Below are positions 23,819-34,619 of a stretch of 64,000 nt of DNA, piece by piece. The DNA comes from Aquatica leii. Lineage: Eukaryota; Arthropoda; Insecta; Coleoptera; Lampyridae. Where the stretch lies: positions 62,803,389 to 62,867,388 of the forward strand of contig CM069435.1 of assembly GCA_035610365.1 (NCBI GenBank). Reading direction: 5' to 3'. Within the stretch, counting starts at the first letter, position 1; each line of letters begins with the position of its first letter. The notes under the pieces are model-generated. The model was not told where the DNA came from. It worked only from the letters and a program-made list of their open reading frames with translations, and ran no database searches. The position numbers and the translations under genes were made by a program.

Positions 23819-23986
23819 TTAGTAGAAGCTTTTTTCTACCAGTTCGTAAAATTTACGGCTTTTAAACATTTTTACGTGCTTCCAAGTTTTGTTTTTACGT
23901 AATGTGGAATCGTGTTCGGTAAGTTGTGCGAGGCGGTTATATCTTTGCCTTGGTGGCGGCTTATTGAGAATCTTCCGACGGGACAT
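23819..23986 (-). CDS. Unrecognised 55-codon open frame
   Basis: A small minus-strand frame from ATG (23984-23986) to TAA (23819-23821). It begins MSRRKILNKPPPRQRYNRL and is basic and hydrophilic, with no membrane segment. The block is GC-richer than its surroundings (about 23880-24050), which is why I list it, but I do not recognise the product. The adjacent stretches continue as open pieces in other frames, so it could equally be part of a decayed mobile element. It lies about 290 bases left of the piggyBac-like element, outside its TTAA end. Confidence 0.2.
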   Translation of the reverse strand: MSRRKILNKPPPRQRYNRLAQLTEHDSTLRKNKTWKHVKMFKSRKFYELVEKSFY

Positions 23987-24273
23987 AGTCTTTTAGGGGT
24001 ACCCTTCAGCATTTCTTACCGATTATATCTGGCAACCTAGGATTAACACAAGGTTTTTCCTAGATTTATTACGACAATTTAAATTATTTTTTGGTTACCG
24101 TTTAAAACAATTTATACGCGATGATGGTGTTTTATAAGCTTTGGGTTTCAAGCAAAATAAAAAGTGTTGCGTATTAAAGATTTTATCAATTTTAGAATTA
24201 GTAAATAATAATAGTCTATATATATGAAGACTAAATGTGATAATATTTTTTTTAAATTTATGTTTGACGTTAA

Positions 24274-26591
24274 CCCTTAAACTGACACAAAGACTCTGTC
24301 AGACTTCTTCAATTCTCCCAAGCGCAATATTAAAAAAACTAATTGATTTTAAGTTTTGCGCCACCAGATACCTTTCCAGCATTAAGTGACTTTATGTAGA
24401 CAAGCGGGAGTCAGTCTATGCTTTAATGTGGTAGAGTTAAAAGGGTTAAAACGTTGTTTGTATCTCGCGGAGTCAACGAGACTCTACATGTCGGTTTACG
24501 CTAACTATTTTATTTGGCGAAAATTTTGTAAACTTTATGTGTTTACTGTATTTTTGGTTAATAACAATGGATTCAAATTCTAAGGATATAAAAAGGCCGC
24601 TTAGTAAAAAAGAATTGCAGCAAATTGTGAATAAGATGTAGGTAGTGATATGTATATAGAACGTAATCATAGCTTGGAGTCGGAGATGACCTATAATAAT
24701 TTAGATTCAGATGAAAACATATATAGCATTAATGATGTATCCAAATCGTTTTACTTTTATGGACGCGAGAAAACTAATAAAACTAAATAGTAAAAATAAA
24801 TATTGTTGTACTATTTCGTCACAATTATTCTGTAGAAAAACGTTTGTTGCCCTAATCTTTGACGAAATTATTCATAATTACATATAGCATTTTAATTGTG
24901 TTTTTAGGTCATCTGCAGAGCCACCACGAAACAGCAGAACACGTAGCCACAACTTGATAAGAAGTCTACCTGGACTCAAAGCAGCAACAAAACAATTAGG
25001 CACCAATCCAGCACCTGAAAACGTATGGCGTTTATTGTTCTCTGACGATATGGTTAAAAAGATATTCACATGGGCAAATAAACGCCGAAAAAAAAAGAAA
25101 CAGTAACAGTGCAAACGTTAATTTTCGTGATCTGGGCATTATCAAGTTTTACGCTTTTTGGTGGCTGTTCTTTTACTCTGAAGTATTTAAAAGCTCAAAA
25201 GAATCTTTGGACAGTTTCTATGCAATACACGGCAGAGACATTTTCCGAGCGACCATGAACAAATGCCGGTTTGAAATAATATTATCATGTCTCAGATTTG
25301 ATGATCTGTCTACTAGAGTAGAATAGAAAAGCGGATGCTTCGATTAAAAACATCTTTAATATTGTTTTTTCTAACTGTCAAAAATGTTACTCCATAGGAG
25401 AATACGCATGTTTATGCCAAAAAAAACAGCAAAGTATGGCATAAACATTTAAGCTATTACCGATGCTCACACAAGCTATCTTATAAATGCCTACATTTAC
25501 ACCGGGAAGAATCGTAATGGTATAACTTTAAGTGCAGAGAAAAAACGTTTTCCAATACCATGCCAATCGGTTATCCGCCTTACAAAACCAATACACGACA
25601 CAAACAGAAACGTCACTGCTAATAATTGGTTTTTCGATGCCACTGGTTGAAAAGCTCCGTAAAAGAAACCTTACGTTTGTTGGTACGATGAAAAAACAAA
25701 GCAGCAATTCCAAAAGAATTTTTGACCAGAAAAAATAGAGAAGTAAGAAGCAGTTTTTTTGGTTATTGTGGTGATACTACAATGGTTTCATATGCACTAA
25801 AACAAAATAAAGCTGTTGATCTTGTATCTTCAATGCATCATGCTAAAGAAATAGATACCGAGAGTGGTAAACCAGAAATTATAATGCATTATAATATGAC
25901 CAAAGGAGGAGTAGACTGCATGAATCAGAAAATAGCCAATTACACATCAAATAGCAGATTCCGACGCTGGTCTATGAAAATTTTTTTCACGGTCCTTGAT
26001 GTAAGTGGGGTAAACAGCTATATTCTATATAGCTCATACAAAGATGTAGTGCCAGTCACACAACATAATTATTTAAAAATATTGGCAAATGCTTTGATTA
26101 CACCACTTTTAAAAGAAAGATCCTAAATGACCCATTTACCTGCAGAATCAAAGTTAAAATTTGCGACATTTTAAAAATATCATTCCCGAATAATACCAAT
26201 TTTGAAGCAACCGAAGAGACATTGACTGTTAGAAAATATTGCAAGTTATGTCCACCAAGAATTAAAAGGAAGACGGCATATTTATGTACTAGTTGTAAAA
26301 AACCCATTTGTTTAAGCCATTCCAAAAAAAATATGCTAAAAATGTCTTCAGGAATGACAGGAATAATCAAAGTAATCATTTATTTGTAATTGTTTATATT
26401 TTCGTGTTTTCTTTACTTAAATAACAAATATACTTGTTTTTTTATCTTTGAAATTTGGCTAGTGTGTATATTAATTTAGTAACCTTAATTAAAATCAAAA
26501 AACATTTAATCAAAACGTGGTTAAACGTCGGAGTTTTTCAGACTCCAGGTGTCATTTAACGTAACAAAATGTAGATGTGTCAGGTTTAGGG
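24274..26591 (+). mobile_element. piggyBac-like transposon with both ends and TTAA duplications
   Basis: Left end CCCTTAAACTGACAC at 24274; right end, read inward, CCCTAAACCTGACAC ending at 26591. Each is flanked by TTAA (24270-24273 and 26592-26595), the target site piggyBac elements duplicate. The unit is 2318 bp, a normal size for the superfamily. Its one gene is a decayed transposase in plus orientation. Both ends are still recognisable, so it could have been mobilised in trans; it cannot move on its own. Confidence 0.88.
24567..26361 (+). pseudogene. piggyBac-like transposase, inactivated
   Basis: Starts at ATG 24567 (MDSNSKDIKRPLSKKELQQI), followed after a stop by an acidic N-terminal region. 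Then come SSAEPPRNS...PGLKAATKQLG (about 24910-25000), the DLGIIKFYAFWWLFFYSEVF block with GRDIFRATMNKCRFE (about 25125-25280), and SCLRFDD (about 25288). The catalytic domain shows TDAHTSYLINAY with the first Asp (25462-25464), the DNWF box changed to NNWF (25621-25632), and KGGVDCMNQ with the third Asp (25915-25917). The last part is open for 134 codons (25722-26126). The Cys-rich tail follows in another frame: YCKLCPP, YLCTSCKKPICL (about 26235-26320). Stops, frameshifts and a probable deletion near 25320-25400 make it non-functional. A possible intron ends at TTTTTAG near 24907, but this is uncertain. Confidence 0.85.
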
Positions 26592-27211
26592 TTAACCGGA
26601 AAACCGGAAACTTTGTAATTTACTATTAAGATTGTCATTCATGTTTTAAAAGAAATGATGTTATTTTATTTTGTATTAAAATAATTTCTATGAATGCGAA
26701 CACGGCTGTGCATTAGGTAATTAAGATTTTGTTGTTTTTTTAATTTGTTTTATTTCTTTAAATTTTTTGTTTGTTTTTTATATCTTGTTTGAATTTTAAT
26801 TTTAATTATTTTTTTTAAACTTGCATATTTTTTTATTCTTTTTTTTCTTGTTTTGACTATTGTTTGATCAAATAATAAATGTTAAATAGTTAAATGTAAA
26901 CAAGCTTTTAATTACGTCGGCCTTCGCGTTATGTGAATTTAGATTTAGATACACTCTATTAAGGTAAGTGCAATTAAAATGTGTCCTTCAGAAGCGGGCT
27001 TATGGTTAACAAAGGCCAGAAGTCCATTGAGCTTTACTCCTTTCTCAAACCCTTTCATTTTGACTTTTGATATTGTTTTCATTTGAGTTTTTCAAACGGT
27101 CACAAAATTTCGAATATAACCCACACCGTCTTTACTGAGCACCGGCAAAACTTCGTTTATGTTATTTTATTTCAGGCAAGTGTCATTGTTCCAGCTTTTG
27201 CATGTAACAAT

Positions 27212-28438
27212 ATGTCTAAAAGAAACGAACTTAGTTTAGAAAAACGTGTGCGTATACAACAAGGGAAATTGCAGGTAAAAATTTCGAAAATATTAAAATG
27301 TTTGCGCCGATCTGTACAATATATTATAGAGCAATTTGCCATGAGCGGATCACATGTTAGTAAGCTCAGAAACGGGCGCAAACAAATCACGACAGATCGT
27401 GAAAAACGAAAAATATTGAGAGAGCCGTTAACAAAGAAAAAAAAATTTTATCGGGCCTGACTGCTAAGTTGTTAGAAGCTTTTAGTAATCCAATATCTGC
27501 TCGAATCACTTGTAAACGACTTTAAAAACTTGATCTAAAGGTCTATAAAACCAAGAAAAAACCACGCATTTCCGACAAAAATAAAAAGGCATTGTATAAG
27601 TGGGCCCTAAATTATCAAATTGTTAAGGAGATTTATAATTATTGGTTAAATAGATATTAATTCAAATATTTGACATTTTTCAAAAAAAATCCTTTTGAAG
27701 ATGAGCTTATGCTCTAAACATATGTAAATAAATATAATTAAAAAAATTAATACATTTGTATATTGGTAGACTAACAATTTTAATAATCTAAATTATCAAA
27801 CTTTCTTCGAATAAAATTGGTCAAATATCGTGTGGTCAGACGAATCGAACTTTGAAATACGTTAGTCAATCTAATGTTCGATCAACTTTTAATGTCATTA
27901 AAAAAATAAAATTTATTTACATTTCAAATTTTAGTACAGCGGGTGTAACCCATGGCCGTTGGCGGGTAGGCATGATATTTAATCCAGAGTGTGTAGTACA
28001 CTGTAAAACACGACAGAGGCGAATTTTTGTAGTAGGGCGAATGTTCGTCTGTGAAGGTTGTACAAACGAGATAAAATACATAAATGTTCTACAATCGGCA
28101 TTATTGCCAACTTTTACATTCCTTTTTGGCAATACAAACATAGACGAAGTTCTGTTCCAACAAGATAATGCAACCTGCCACAAAACTGTTCGCACAAAAA
28201 CTTGGTTGTGAAAAAATATTGACCTCTTGGACTGGCTTGCTTAGTCACTGCAGCTGAACCCTATAGAACGTTTATAAGATTTATTAAAGCGCAAACTTAG
28301 GCGTTTAAAGCAAAAGAAGAATTTGCGTCAAGAGTGAAACGCTATAAGTCCCGAAAACTGTCAAAAATTATAGACTCTCTGCCAAAAAGAATTTCTGTTG
28401 TAATTAAGACAAAATGTGGGTCTACCAAAAAATATTAA
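27212..28438 (+). pseudogene. Tc1-like DD34E transposase relic
   Basis: ATG at 27212 starts MSKRNELSLEKRVRI, followed by the paired helix-turn-helix region (RRSVQYIIEQF, SGRKQITT-like). Next come LTAKLLEAF-like and KKPRISDKNKKA pieces (about 27455-27595). After a 169-bp insertion it resumes NWSNIVWSDESNFEI with the first catalytic Asp at 27839-27841. VLFQQDNATCHK gives the second Asp (28164-28166). LNPIERL gives the Glu (28266-28268) at about the 34-residue spacing of the Tc1 family. DLLKRKLR and ISPENCQKLIDSLPKRI end at TAA 28436-28438. Several stops and frameshifts (for example DWLA* before LNPIE) prevent function. Confidence 0.87.
27620..27788. mobile_element. 169-bp insertion with 12-bp target duplication
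   Basis: TAAATTATCAAA occurs at 27608-27619 and again at 27789-27800. Removing the insert and one copy restores a continuous Tc1 transposase reading (WALNYQ then FFE.NWSNIVW). The insert is AT-rich and has no coding sequence. It contains TTGAAGATGAGCTTATGCTC followed by TAAAC, where GAGC/GCTC form a small stem; this is similar in layout to the CTGATGA-stem-GAAAC motif elsewhere in the window. The 12-bp duplication points to retroposition, not cut-and-paste transposition. Confidence 0.72.
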
Positions 28439-28553
28439 TTTTTGTGAATAATAAACATTTGAAACCTATACAAATTATTATTATTGTTATTGTATTGTTA
28501 TTTATATTTTGTGTTGTCAAAATCACAATCGTCAATATCCTTCTATTAGTGTA

Positions 28554-28936
28554 ATTATGTAACGAACGAAAAAAGTTCTAGTGTGGCAAAATGAAAACTA
28601 GAAATCCACATAAAACTAAGTGTTTAAAGTTAATTATTATATTAGAAGGAGTATGCGACAGGTAAAAAAAACATTGAAAATCTCTTGATATACAGTTAAA
28701 ATTAAAGAAAAAACCGACGATAAAGTTAATGTCAAATTTGACAGATTTAATAATAGATGTAGTACCAACATTATATTTTTGGTGTTTTTTTTCTAAATCT
28801 AAAAAAAATATGTAGTTTTACAAAGAACACAAAAAATATTGTACGTTGCTCTCGTCGAAAGTTTCACTCTGTTACAAGCTTATAGGTCTTACGAACCTTG
28901 CACGGTCAACTCACACAGTCGGAGATAGAGGAGGTT
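28554..28936. other. AT-rich spacer
   Basis: No gene seen. On the minus strand this would be the leader just after the primer-binding-site-like sequence at 28956-28963. About 28850-28935 is GC-richer and may be that retrotransposon leader. Confidence 0.4.
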
Positions 28937-30057
28937 CAACTAAATAAGAGTTAAAGGGCGCCAGATCTTTTATAAGTAATGCTTCTATCTCGATCAGAAC
29001 AGAAGGTTTAAGCCTGTAACGAATTCCAGGTTAGTAATCCTTGTTGCACTGGTTTTTGTGTAACTGACCACAAAGAAAGATAGGTTACCATAAAGAAAAG
29101 ATAAAACAGGTATAATAACTTTAATTTAATGAGGTGGAGTATTTACAACTATAATTCAGCAACGTAAAATATTAATAGGGATGATTCAACAATGTAGAGT
29201 ATTAACAAGTATAAATTGGTAACGTACAATATTTATAAATATCATTCAATAATGTAGAGTATTAACAAGTATAATTCATTAACGTGGAGTCTTAATAACT
29301 ATAATTCATTAACGTAAAGGATTAGTAATAATAATTCAGAAACTTTTATGATACATTATAAGTACATAAATGAAGGAAGGGTCAGCAACCCACAATACAT
29401 AAATACACCTCGGGTGTCGATAAGCGAAAAAAATATCTCATTAACTAACGAAGGTTTACAGCATGCAATATCACAGAATTAGATATTGACAAAACCTAAA
29501 TGGTATTAAAACTATTGCAATTAGTGATATCAAATAAATTAAAATTCGTGAGTGACCTTCTTTGACAGCGACATAATAATTAAAAAAGAAAACTTACCCA
29601 CGATCCAGCGTTTCCCCGAAGAAAACGTTTTCCTCGTTGAGTAGCTTGAAATAGTATGAATGTAAGTCGTGTCAACGCAATGACTCACAAAAGTCGAAGT
29701 CTACAAAATTATTAATAAGAAATTAAATATAAGAACCCGATATATCGAATGCTGTTTCTCCTAATTATTAAGAGGTGAGTATCGCAATCGACTGATGTCG
29801 AAGAAGTAACATTCCTTTTCGGTGTGGATAATAAGCCTTCAATTATTTATCGATGTTTATTCCTCCTTGTACTTAATTAATTAAATCGGAACATGTGGCC
29901 AAAGCGTGGCGGAACGGCTATCAAATTAAGAAAGAAATTACAAGAGAATCCTAACAAACCGGATGCAAATATCTTACCCTGTGCCGAATAAATTATGTTA
30001 AATTCGTAATTAACTTATAATTTCCTGTCCATCACAGTGGATATACTATTAAATCTT
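28937..30057 (-). mobile_element. LTR-like relic, copy 1
   Basis: On the minus strand the sequence ends in AGATC followed by TGGCGCCC (28956-28963), the start of a tRNA-Lys-type primer-binding site. Its order of blocks matches a second region at 58195-59216: GCGCCAGATC...ACAGAAGGTT; GGAAG..T..GCAAC.CACAATAC; CAGCATGC; AGTRATATCAAA.AAATTA; CTTACCC...GAAAA.GTTTTCC; and CTTACC.TGTG..GAATAAAT..TGT. I interpret the pair as diverged copies of one LTR (or LTR plus leader) about 1 kb long. This copy carries a 30-bp minisatellite absent from the other. No internal coding region adjoins it. Confidence 0.6.
29136..29345. repeat. 30-bp minisatellite, seven units
   Basis: Seven contiguous 30-base units in exact register (starting 29136, 29166, 29196, 29226, 29256, 29286 and 29316). 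The consensus is roughly AGAGTATTAACAAGTATAAT followed by TCATTAACGT. Neighbouring units differ at several positions, so the array is old. A more degenerate eighth unit may precede it at 29106-29135. It lies inside LTR-like copy 1. Confidence 0.85.
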
Positions 30058-30108
30058 TGGATTAGACCAATTCAAAAACGACACAGACCATCTTAGGTAG
30101 TTGAATGT

Positions 30109-30312
30109 ACGTACCTTACTAGCAGCCCTATAGCAACGCCATAAGCGACTTATGACACTTTGTGTAACTTGAAGTTCGGCTGCAACTTCAGTATGACGCA
30201 GTCCAGCTTGCACCATGCCATTAGCACGTTGATTGACAGCTGATGTAATGTGTAATAATTCTCCATTTAGTTTACCAAATAAGACAACGTGGTTACATTC
30301 AGGATAGGCCAA
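30109..30312 (-). pseudogene. Tc1-like transposase N-terminal fragment
   Basis: Minus frame with NQRANGMVQAGLRHTEVAAE and LQVTQSVISRLWRCYRA, the first helix-turn-helix of Tc1-type transposases of the 'GM.QAG..H.EVA..L.V.QSVISR.W' class. The residues after VRTFNYLRW do not continue the family. It is a different subfamily from the 26952-28551 element. It abuts the distal edge of LTR-like copy 1. Confidence 0.65.
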
Positions 30313-33300
30313 TATTGTGTTAAAGTAAAATATCTTCCTTATTATACAAAATATAAAAAAAAATATTTACCAAAACTGTAAGGTCTTTAAAGTTTTACAT
30401 TTTAAAATTATACAAGGTCCATAATATCACTCTAATCGTAATTAGGAACAGCGATAAGAACACATTAAGCAACACTACAAAGTTAGAAAATTTTTGGGAT
30501 AACAGTGTACTGTACTACATTTTTTTGTATCAGTATTAAAATTGACTTTCTTATGTTTAGTATAATAAAAACAATTTCTTTGACTAACCTTGTTTTAAAC
30601 TTGAGTTAAACATCTAATATTGTGAGGTTACTAAACTCAAAATTGTGATTCATACGTGATTTCAATTAATATGGTGGAGAAAAAAAAATGATTTCTCTGT
30701 TTTTACAATTAAACTGATAGTTCCTAATTCGGTAAACTTTCTTCTCTTTGGCCAATACAATATTTATTATAATTGATACAATCAATTTTATATATAACAT
30801 TGTGTTTGTCAAATAATTCGGATTTGTAGTTTTTTAACACGTTATGTATCTTAATGTATAAATAAATATAAATGAAATACATTTTAAAGTGACCTTTTCT
30901 TTAAAACCTGTTGCAAATTAGTTTTGCCTAAATTAAAAACCAAAACGTCTGTTAGAATTAAATAATGTCAGATAGGTTACTAAAACATTTCCTTATTTTA
31001 AAATAAATGATAACATGTAAACATTTTAGAAAATATTACAGTCGCAACTAACTAATTACTAATTAGTTTTTTGTCTGTTACATTGGAATTGTACGTGCCT
31101 GAATTTTATAAGACAAGACGCCTACAAAATTTAAATAGTTCTCAAATTTGTATGTCACAGGGTTTTGATTAATAAGTCACGTTTTATTAGTTTGAAAACA
31201 CAGCAATTGTTTGAATTATGTTTAAAACAAAAGTGAGAACAAATAGCAAAACTATAAAGAACGTAAAGTTATTTGACACTAAAACAATCCATTTAAGTCT
31301 AAACCATAAAAATAATAATAGTATTTTAGTTCTTTGTGTAAACTTATCGCTTTACCTCGTTTCTATTATGTGGTATCAATATTATATTATATATTGAACG
31401 CATTTTTTATGACATCTTTTTATACTAAATTTCATTACAGTTTTAGTACACAATTGATTAAATATTGCATTTAAATCAATAATAAAGTTGAACTTTAGTG
31501 AAAAATTTGATTATTTGTCTGTACGTATACTCAATTTGTTGCAAACAAAAAAATTGTTACTTTTGAGATAATTATTTTGTCAAAAAAGTTAAATAAATGT
31601 AGTTTTTTAATCTATTTATTTACTGCTTTAGTTTTGGTTTTATCAAGAAATATTAGAATACATAAATATTTAATTATATCTTTTTTGTGGCAATATTAAA
31701 ACTGAAATAATAAAGAAGAATAAGTTTTGAATACTCTGATATAACATTGTTTTGTGCTTTCTTTTAGACTATCTGAATCAAATTGGCATTCAGTTCAGAA
31801 GTAAAAATTGCACTGTCTGTTATGTTCTGTAGTTATAACAATTTGAAAAATATAAAATTCTTTTGAATGAACTAAACGTAATACAATATACAATCATCAA
31901 AGCATTATCAAAGTTTAAATTTGCGTAGTTTTGTTTAGAACAAAAAAGTTATAACATTTATAATTTAAAAATACTAAAAATTAATTAAAAGTTATTACAG
32001 TGAAACATTAAAATAGACATAGATTAATTTAGTAAAAGTTGTTATTAATTAATAAAATATTTGCAATTTGTTATTTTAAAAAATTAAATTACATATCTTA
32101 AGTTACAACAAATGTATATTAAAGTTACGCGTTCTATATAGGACAAACGAGTCGTAAATTTTAGATTAAAGTTTTTTGCAGTAAAAATTAGAATATTTTT
32201 TTTATTAATTATACATCAAGATTAAATAAAAATACTAAATTCTTTACATTTGAAGTAAAGCTTTAACTTTTTGGAAATGAAAGTTGTTAATTCTAACAAT
32301 AATTTTTTTTATTCTAAATTAGTTTTTATTAGTTTCTATTGTTGTTTTGCTAAACTTTTGTTTGTAACTTAAGACACTTTTGTCGGCAAAAAAATAATGT
32401 TTCTAAAATTGTCAATAACAAGTTTTAAATATTTGACTTGACTAATAATAAGTTTTAGTAAATTAATATATTTTTAATGTTGCCTGAAGTATTTTTTATT
32501 TATTTTAAATTTTTTTAAATTTTCTACATTAAATGTTTAAAGTTTGTATACATTATTTTTAATAAAAGTTACTTTAAGATAAAAAAAGATTAAAACATTT
32601 TATAAGCTAATTTAGGCATCTGAAGACGACTTAGCCAAAGATGCAGTGCAAATATAATAACACAAATTATTTACATATTAATCTTCGTTAAAATCAATAT
32701 ATTAGATAATAATAATAAAAATAATACAACAAAGTTAAAAGTTAATTAACTATTAAATTATAATAACCGTCTACGGGTACCAAAAAATTTAATTTTATTT
32801 TAATGTGTTACTTTTAATAAATTAATTAGTTTACAAATTATAGAGATCTTTAATTTCACTAAGTTCAACCTTTTATAATTGTTGGTGTTACGTTTTAATT
32901 AAATTTTCTAAAGAATACGGTAAATATATTTAATTGTAGTTATTCTGCTTCATTATAAACGTTTTAACAATAGAATTTTAATTAATAAAGTTTTTATGTA
33001 TACAATAGATGCAATTGTTACTGGTTTTGGTAAATTTTAGTCTCAAAATTACAAGACAATTTAAAAACGCATTTTTAATAAATAACGCACATTTTAGATT
33101 GTATACTAATAAATGAATTAGTTATTTTTAAAGGTAACTATTTTATAATAATTACTGATTATTTTGATACCTACACTAAAAAAGATTTATTTTATTTTTA
33201 AATATAATTTAATATAAAGAATCGCACAGAAACTTATTTTTAAAGTCACTAAAAGTCATCACGATCCTACTAAAAATGTCACATAGAAATCAAAATTAAA

Positions 33301-33600
33301 TAGATTTCAATGGGAATATTGGAATCAATGGATTTTGTAGTATAGTGTTAATAGGTTTTTTTATCGAATTTCCAATATACAATATTTTAATTGGATTCTA
33401 TAGGTTTTCATGTGATTTACTAATAAGAAATATTCAATCGTTACTTACTCATTAAATTTTAACAGTTTTTAAACTGCACACTAAATTTAAATTGACAGTT
33501 ACTGATTAAAATAGTAAACTTTTGTTTAATACACAAGTATATAGTTTTCTACATCAAAAAATATTTAATAAATAATTGTAAATTAAATTAGAATATATAG
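30313..33600. other. Long AT-rich stretch without a recognisable gene
   Basis: About 3.3 kb with very high A+T, many short homopolymers and no open frame longer than 60 codons. A small imperfect element at 32613-32645 (GGCATCTGAAGACG...CAAAGATGC) pairs GCATC with GATGC and recalls the ends of some retroposons, but the match is weak. Confidence 0.55.
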
Positions 33601-33615
33601 CTACTGGTTAAAATA

Positions 33616-33725
33616 GTGATAATGTCAATTTTAATGGTTAATAGCGTTATTTGCGGTTTACTATTTTTAAATACTGCCAGATGCTCACGCATTAACACGC
33701 ACACTCGCACAGACCCCAGCGATCA
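33616..33725 (+). CDS. Candidate signal-peptide exon
   Basis: The frame opens MIMSILMVNSVICGLLFL then NTARCSRINTHTRTDPSDQ. A short N-region, a hydrophobic core and a small-residue/Cys zone resemble a secretory signal peptide. The codons for Asp-Gln are followed by a good splice donor (CAG|GTACGA at 33724-33731). The block 33675-33745 is GC-richer than its surroundings. The open frame itself runs on to 33909, but the sequence after the donor is AT-driven low-complexity. No second exon, promoter or family could be identified. It could be the first exon of a secreted peptide gene whose other exons lie elsewhere, or chance. Confidence 0.2.
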
Positions 33726-33909
33726 GGTACGACCAACGATCATGACTTACAATTCTTACAAACATTGTCATAAACATTACTGTTGCTATTTTATTTTGTT
33801 GGAATATTATGTGATAAGACACATATATATAATTTCATTTTGCAATAACAGGTATGTAACTAATTATGCTAATGTTTTAGTTATCCATGTCAATTTTATC
33901 ACGTATTAA

Positions 33910-34559
33910 TTTTGTTTTCTAACCTCATAATTTGCATGAGTAAACAAACAAATAAAAAGTTTGTGAATTTGACTTTTTCTGTTATTTATTTATAGAGAAG
34001 TACGCTTATATAGTTTATTGCACCGATGGAGTGTTGTGGGTCGTCTCAACTCAAATTAGATTAAGATTTAAAATTGTTTGATTTTACAAAATAGTATAAA
34101 GTACAGAAGTACTTTAAAAAAAATTAATGCAGAAGTACAATCTATACATAGAAGAATAACAGTAAAATACCAAGTGGAATCTGTATTAAACGTTCACAGG
34201 GCGTCAATTTAAAAACTTTGGATTGGAAATATACTTACAAAAACATATAATATTAAAAATTACAAATATCCGTTTTGACAATACGAAGGAGAAACCAAAA
34301 TGACATGGTCAATAGCGCTTCCTCGTCTACTTTTTCATCTCTGGCCACCCTAACAAAAATGTAAACTGCAACCTCTAGCTTATAATACATCGTTAAAAAG
34401 GTGTGATAGTTTTACGTTCAACTGGATAATGCTCTTTTGCATTACGCTGTTTAAACTGGATAGTGAAAAATGAATGAAAACAGGAAAATGAATTGGTCGT
34501 ATAGGAGCAATCGATTTGCTCAATTTAGCGCTGCTAGATTTCTTTTCAAGGTACCTCAT
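33910..34559. other. Unassigned stretch
   Basis: AT-rich, with a GC-richer part at about 34290-34380. The minus frame 34380-34613 is part of the possible transposon end described next and has no recognised domain. Confidence 0.4.
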
Positions 34560-34619
34560 TAATAATTTATGAAACGAACCCAGCAGACCGACAAGTAAGT
34601 TTTGAATTGACACACTGTA
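34560..34619 (-). repeat. Possible IS630/Tc1-type transposon end
   Basis: On the minus strand, TA is followed by TACAGTGTGTCAATTC, the same opening (TACAG.GTGTC) as the ends of the element at 54945-56483. It is followed by a GC-richer stretch (GTCGGTCTGCTGGGTTCG). No opposite end or transposase was found to the left. Confidence 0.3.

Larger units (their letters stand above)
26952..28551 (+). mobile_element. Decayed Tc1-like element
   Basis: Contains a complete-length but broken DD34E transposase. The proposed left end is TA (26950-26951) then CACTCTATTAAGG. The proposed right end reads CCTTCTATTAGTG before TA at 28552-28553, a diverged inverse of the left end. The resulting 1.6 kb is a normal Tc1 size. 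The left end is supported by the second copy of the leader at 15848-16115, which stops at the same place; the right end is less certain. Confidence 0.6.

Noticed and set aside
29136-29345. CRISPR-like array
   Set aside because: The units are contiguous 30-mers without unique spacers in a eukaryotic LTR-like sequence; this is a minisatellite.
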